From DATDCV01 sp036524155 (GTDB lineage: Bacteria; Verrucomicrobiota; Verrucomicrobiia; Limisphaerales; UBA8199), in NCBI GenBank assembly GCA_036524155.1, contig DATDCV010000411.1, positions 1 through 19,344 of the forward strand: 19,344 nucleotides of DNA. Direction: 5' to 3'. Below, piece by piece: positions 15,504 through 19,344 of this stretch. Under the pieces are notes generated by a model, which was not told the DNA's origin, ran no database searches, and saw nothing but the letters and a program-made list of their open reading frames with translations. Both the position numbers and the translations under genes were made by a program. Within the stretch, counting starts at the first letter, position 1. Each line of letters opens with the position of its first letter.

Positions 15504-17906
15504 ATGAACGAACGCACCGAACGCCTTCGGCGTCGAAGCCTCGATGCTCTCCCTTGCATCTCGGCCGAGCGGGCGCGCCTGGTGACCGAATTTTACCAGG
15601 CCAATAGCGGCCGCTACTCCGCCGCGGTAATGCGGGCGCGGGCATTCCTTCACCTCTGCCGGCACAAAACGATTTACCTGGGTGAGGATGAACTCATCGT
15701 AGGCGAGCGCGGCCCGCGACCCAAAGCAGTACCGACCTTCCCCGAGCTGACCTGTCACAGCCTGGAAGATCTTCGCATTCTGAACTCCCGTCCCAAGACG
15801 TGGTACCGGGTGGACGACGAGTGCCTGGCGCTTTACGAAAAGGTGATCATCCCTTACTGGCGCGGACGTTCGATGCGCGACCGAATTTTCGCCGAGGTTT
15901 CTTCGGAGTGGCGTGCCGCATACGACGCCGGTCTTTTCACCGAGTTCATGGAGCAGCGCGCACCCGGCCACACGGTCCTGGACGACAAAATCTACGCGAA
16001 GGGGATGCTCGATTTTAAGCGGGAAATTCGCGAAGCGCTGGGGCGCCTCAATTTCCTGACCGACTCCGAAGCCTACGAAAAGCGAGAGGCGTTAAAATCC
16101 TTCGAGATTAGCTGCGACGCGGTGATTTTGTTTGCCGAAAGGCATGCGGCGCTGGCTCGCGAGCAGGCCGCGCAGGCACCTGACCCCGCATGTAAAGCGG
16201 AGTTGTTGAAGATTGCCGAAGTATGCACGCAGGTGCCGGCGCGGGCGCCCCGCAATTTCCACGAAGCGCTCCAGTATTACTGGTTCTGTCACCTGGGGGT
16301 CATCACCGAGTTGAACGGCTGGGATTCATTCAATCCCGGACACCTGGACCAGCACCTGTTGCCCTTCTACGAACGCGGGTTGAAAGACGGAACCCTGACG
16401 ATCGAATCGGCACGTGAGCTCCTGGAGTGTTTTTTCGTAAAATTCAACAACCATCCCGCTCCGCCAAAAGTTGGGGTTACCGCCGCCGAAAGCGGCACGT
16501 ACACGGACTTCGCCAACATTAATATCGGTGGCATGTTGCGCGACGGCTCTGACGGGTCGAACGCGGTTTCGCATATCCTGCTCGACATCGTCCAGGATAT
16601 GCACCTGCTGCAACCCAGCACGAACATCCAGCTCTCCAGAAAGTCCTCCCAGGCGCTTTTGAAACACGCCTTGCGCGTCATCAGCCACGGTTACGGTTTT
16701 CCGTCGATTTTTAACGCCGACACCGTCGTTCAAGAGCAACTTCGCCAGGGCAAGAGCCTCGAGGACGCCCGGGCGGGCGGGTGCAGTGGGTGTGTGGAGG
16801 TGGGCGCGTTCGGCAAGGAAGCCTACATCCTGACCGGCTACTTCAACCTGCCGAAGATCCTGGAACTGGCGCTCCACAACGGGATTGACCCGCGCACCGG
16901 AAAGGAATTGGGACCGCGGACCGGAGACCCGGGTTCTTTCCGCTCGTTCGAGGACCTGTTTGCCGCATTTCGACAACAACTCCATCGTCTCATTGAGATT
17001 AAAGTCTCGGGCAGCCGCCTGATCGAAGGGATGTACGCGAAGGAGATGCCCGCGCCGTTCCTGAGCGTTCTGATCGACGATTGCGTGCAGAAGGGCCGCG
17101 ATTACAACGCCGGCGGGGCACGCTACAATAACACCTTCATCCAGATGGTAGGGTTGGGCAGCATTACGGATTCCTTGAGCGCAATCAAGGAGGTCTGCTT
17201 CGATGCCCCGGGCCACTGCGCTCACCCGGACAGGCGTGCCGGTCAGATGTACCCGCTGGGACTGGGCGAGTTGGTGCCGATCCTGGATCGAAATTTTGCC
17301 GGTCAGGAAGTGTTGCGACAAAGGCTGGTTAACCGCACTCGCAAGTACGGCAACGACGATGATTACGCGGATGCCCTAATGGCCAGGGTCTTCCAGGCGT
17401 GCTTTGATGAAGTGGACGGTCGCCCTGACGCGCGTGGGGGCCATTATCGGATCGAGATGCTGCCCACGACCTGCCACGTGTATTTTGGCAGCGTGACGGG
17501 GGCGATGCCGGATGGTCGCAAAGCCGGGCTTCCGCTTTCGGAAGGCATTAGCCCGGTCCAAGGTGCCGACCGTCAAGGTCCAACTGCGGTAATTAAGAGC
17601 GCCGCTAAAATGGACCACGTAAAGACCGGCGGCACACTGCTCAATATGAAATTCAGTCCCGGGATGGCCGGTACGGATGACGCGCTCGACAAATGGGCTC
17701 ATCTGGTGCGCAGTTATTTCAAAATGGATGGCCATCACATCCAGTTCAATGTAGTCACTGCGGAAACCCTCCGCGCCGCGCGGGCCAACCCGGAATCCCA
17801 TCGCGACCTCATTGTCCGGGTCGCCGGGTACAGCGATTACTATTGCGATCTCTCGGCTGAGCTGCAGGAGGAAATTATCACTCGCACCGAGCACCGAGGT
17901 TGTTAA
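15504..17906 (+). CDS. Glycyl radical enzyme, HypD-like (trans-4-hydroxyproline dehydratase candidate)
   Basis: This 800-residue glycyl radical enzyme has its thiyl-radical cysteine in GGCSGCVEVGAFGKEAY (C430, with E432 two residues on). The radical glycine G775 is in RVAGYSDYY, 26 residues from the end. The Cys-x-Glu pair marks dehydratase-type members and excludes pyruvate formate-lyase, which has adjacent cysteines. Y446 lies 16 residues after C430, as Y450 does from C434 in Clostridioides difficile HypD. The blocks YGNDDDYAD, MLPTTCHVYFG and GPTAVIKS...KMDHVKTGGTLLN recall HypD strongly. The best guess is dehydration of trans-4-hydroxy-L-proline to pyrroline-5-carboxylate; another C-OH or C-X lyase substrate is possible. 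The ATG at 15504 is chosen because it follows the activase stop by one base; the frame's upstream extension overlaps that gene. Confidence 0.93.
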   Translation: MNERTERLRRRSLDALPCISAERARLVTEFYQANSGRYSAAVMRARAFLHLCRHKTIYLGEDELIVGERGPRPKAVPTFPELTCHSLEDLRILNSRPKTWYRVDDECLALYEKVIIPYWRGRSMRDRIFAEVSSEWRAAYDAGLFTEFMEQRAPGHTVLDDKIYAKGMLDFKREIREALGRLNFLTDSEAYEKREALKSFEISCDAVILFAERHAALAREQAAQAPDPACKAELLKIAEVCTQVPARAPRNFHEALQYYWFCHLGVITELNGWDSFNPGHLDQHLLPFYERGLKDGTLTIESARELLECFFVKFNNHPAPPKVGVTAAESGTYTDFANINIGGMLRDGSDGSNAVSHILLDIVQDMHLLQPSTNIQLSRKSSQALLKHALRVISHGYGFPSIFNADTVVQEQLRQGKSLEDARAGGCSGCVEVGAFGKEAYILTGYFNLPKILELALHNGIDPRTGKELGPRTGDPGSFRSFEDLFAAFRQQLHRLIEIKVSGSRLIEGMYAKEMPAPFLSVLIDDCVQKGRDYNAGGARYNNTFIQMVGLGSITDSLSAIKEVCFDAPGHCAHPDRRAGQMYPLGLGELVPILDRNFAGQEVLRQRLVNRTRKYGNDDDYADALMARVFQACFDEVDGRPDARGGHYRIEMLPTTCHVYFGSVTGAMPDGRKAGLPLSEGISPVQGADRQGPTAVIKSAAKMDHVKTGGTLLNMKFSPGMAGTDDALDKWAHLVRSYFKMDGHHIQFNVVTAETLRAARANPESHRDLIVRVAGYSDYYCDLSAELQEEIITRTEHRGC

Positions 17907-17927
17907 ACCGCCCCTCTTCGACTTTCT

Positions 17928-19223
17928 ATGCGTTACGAACCCATTGATTCAACATTGTTCATCGACAACCGCGCCCGACTCGCGAAGCTGTTGTTGCCCA
18001 ATTCGCTGGCGGTCGTGAATGCGAACGAAGCGATGCCCACGAACGCCGACGGCACGCTGGCGCTGCACCCGAATTCGGATCTGTTCTACCTGACGGGGGT
18101 CGAGCAGGAGGAGAGCATTTTATTGCTCTACCCCGACGCGCACGAGGAGAACATGCGCGAGATCCTGTTTGTGCGGGAAACGAGCGAGTTGCTCGCTATC
18201 TGGGAAGGCCACAAGCTCACCAAGGAGGAGGCGGCCCGCGTTTCCGGGATCAAACGGGTTGAGTGGGTATCGGAGTTTCGGCCTTTGTTCCACCGCCTGG
18301 TTTGCGAATGCGATCACGTGTATCTGAACTCGAATGAGCACAAGCGAGCGGTCATAGAGGTCGAAACACGGGAGGCCCGGTTCGTCCTGGATACGCAAAA
18401 GAAGTATCCGTTGCACGATTACCAGCGGCTCGCGCGGCCCATGCACCAACTGCGGGCCGTCAAGTCGGACCGGGAGGTTGAACTGTTGCGGCGCGCGTGC
18501 GCGATTACAAAGGCCGGCTTCCTGCGGGTCTGCCGGTTCGTGAAGCCGGGCGTGACTGAGACGGGCGTAGAAGCCGAGTTTGCGCACGAGTTCATCCGGC
18601 GTGGCGGCAAATTCGCCTACTGGCCGATCATCGCGAGCGGTAATAACGGCTGCGTGCTCCATTACGTTCAGAACGACCAACCCTGTCGGAAGGGGGACAT
18701 GTTGTTGCTGGATGTCGCCGCCAGCTACGCCAACTACAACTCGGATTTGACGCGCACGATCCCGGTATCCGGGCGTTTCACACGCCGCCAGCGACAGGTC
18801 TACAATGCGGTTTTGCGTGTGCTGCGGGCGGTGAGCAAAGCCGCGGTCCCTGGCAAACTTCCCAAAGACTGGCAAAAGGAAGCCGAGGCGCTGATGGAAA
18901 AGGAGCTGGTGGACCTTGGGCTGCTGAAGATCTCCGACATCAGGAAACAGAACCCCGACAAGCCGGCCCTGAAGAAGTATTTTATGCACGGCGTCGGCCA
19001 CCCGCTCGGACTTGATGTGCACGACGTGGGGCTGACCACCTCGCCAATCGAGGCGGGTTGGGTGCTCACGGTCGAGCCAGGCATTTACATACCGGAGGAA
19101 GGCTTCGCGGTCCGACTCGAAAACGACATTCTGGTCCAGCCGGGTGAGAACATCGATCTAATGGCGGACATCCCGATCGAAGCCGACGAGATCGAGCGCT
19201 TGATGGGCCCGCGCAGAAAGTAG
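17928..19223 (+). CDS. M24 metallopeptidase, aminopeptidase P / prolidase-like
   Basis: This 431-residue cytosolic protein has an N-terminal aminopeptidase P domain (residues 1-165, with NSDLFYLTGVEQEESILLLY) and a C-terminal pita-bread catalytic domain. The dinuclear metal ligands are seen in order: D262 (LLLDVAA), D273 (YNSDLTRT), H358 (HGVGHPLGLDVHD), E383 (TVEPGIYI) and E398 (RLENDIL). H245 and H365 match the substrate-binding histidines. Members cleave the bond before proline or hydroxyproline in peptides (PepP) or dipeptides (PepQ). The start ATG at 17928 lies 21 bases after the stop of the HypD-like gene, so it is the third gene of that cluster. This placement supports a shared task in proline- or hydroxyproline-peptide breakdown. 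Confidence 0.92.
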   Translation: MRYEPIDSTLFIDNRARLAKLLLPNSLAVVNANEAMPTNADGTLALHPNSDLFYLTGVEQEESILLLYPDAHEENMREILFVRETSELLAIWEGHKLTKEEAARVSGIKRVEWVSEFRPLFHRLVCECDHVYLNSNEHKRAVIEVETREARFVLDTQKKYPLHDYQRLARPMHQLRAVKSDREVELLRRACAITKAGFLRVCRFVKPGVTETGVEAEFAHEFIRRGGKFAYWPIIASGNNGCVLHYVQNDQPCRKGDMLLLDVAASYANYNSDLTRTIPVSGRFTRRQRQVYNAVLRVLRAVSKAAVPGKLPKDWQKEAEALMEKELVDLGLLKISDIRKQNPDKPALKKYFMHGVGHPLGLDVHDVGLTTSPIEAGWVLTVEPGIYIPEEGFAVRLENDILVQPGENIDLMADIPIEADEIERLMGPRRK

Positions 19224-19296
19224 CTGCGTGAGAACCGGGAGGCGGACAAGGGCATCGCACCATCACACGGGTAACAGCCCGTGCGCCGAATCTCCC

Positions 19297-19305
19297 TGCT
19301 ATACT
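19297..19305 (+). promoter_or_regulatory. Possible extended -10 promoter at the window edge
   Basis: TGCTATACT (19297-19305) fits an extended -10 element (TGn followed by TATACT). No -35 box is seen 17 bases upstream. A CACGGG/CCCGTG inverted repeat (19266-19283) lies just before it. A gene beginning beyond the window end would be the target. The support is sequence only. Confidence 0.3.
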
Positions 19306-19344
19306 GGACGTCATAAAGGCTTGCGCCGCGTGAGGGCGCGCGGC

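Noticed and set aside
14687..15559. 290-codon minus-strand frame opposite the activase
   Set aside because: It is antisense to the cysteine motifs of the radical SAM gene and has no domain features.
16326..17321. 331-codon open frame on the minus strand inside the HypD-like gene
   Set aside because: It lies wholly antisense to conserved glycyl-radical sequence and shows no recognisable motif.
18120..19022. 300-codon minus-strand frame opposite the M24 peptidase
   Set aside because: It is antisense to the metal-ligand-bearing domain; a shadow frame.
19266..19283. CACGGG/CCCGTG inverted repeat after the M24 gene as a terminator
   Set aside because: The stem is only six base pairs and no T-run follows.
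1..19344. CRISPR array, prophage or toxin-antitoxin system
   Set aside because: I found no regularly spaced direct repeats, integrase or phage genes, or small paired genes with such family features.

Overview
The window is GC-rich bacterial chromosome with densely packed genes, few strong Shine-Dalgarno sequences and no phage, integrase, CRISPR or rRNA signal. Several traits point to a free-living Gram-negative of the PVC group, most likely Verrucomicrobiota (Pedosphaera/Limisphaera-like). These are a Tat-exported RraA-like protein, a secreted M28 peptidase, an AIM6-like PLC-superfamily protein, and long palindromic intergenic elements that recur in such genomes. This placement is inferred from recalled family patterns, not from a search.

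Left part (1-3608, minus strand): a two-gene ABC-2 permease pair (3608-2802 and 2796-1942) is followed by a GT39-type membrane glycosyltransferase (1678-161). Two near-identical palindromic elements, in the same orientation, sit on either side of the glycosyltransferase. No ABC ATPase gene is present in the window.

Central part (3823-8755, plus strand): zwf and pgl form an oxidative pentose-phosphate pair. A roughly 530-base gap follows, holding a good sigma70-like promoter and a candidate structured RNA. Then come accA and manA, 17 bases apart.

Right-centre (8801-11577, minus strand): a Tat-signal RraA/HMG-aldolase-like protein, an OsmC family protein and an RlmM-like FtsJ-fold rRNA methyltransferase that carries a repeat-like in-frame insertion.

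Right part (11672-19223, plus strand): two probably secreted hydrolases (AIM6-like PLC-superfamily protein; M28 zinc peptidase) precede a compact three-gene cluster. The cluster is a glycyl-radical-enzyme activase, a glycyl radical enzyme whose conserved blocks resemble trans-4-hydroxy-L-proline dehydratase (HypD), and an aminopeptidase P / prolidase-like M24 metallopeptidase. The order suggests anaerobic use of proline- or hydroxyproline-containing peptides: the peptidases would release residues from peptides and the radical enzyme would dehydrate the product. The substrate is an inference.

The two least explained signals are the paired palindromic elements, which show a compensatory double substitution in an internal hairpin, and the structured, promoter-driven RNA segment upstream of accA.
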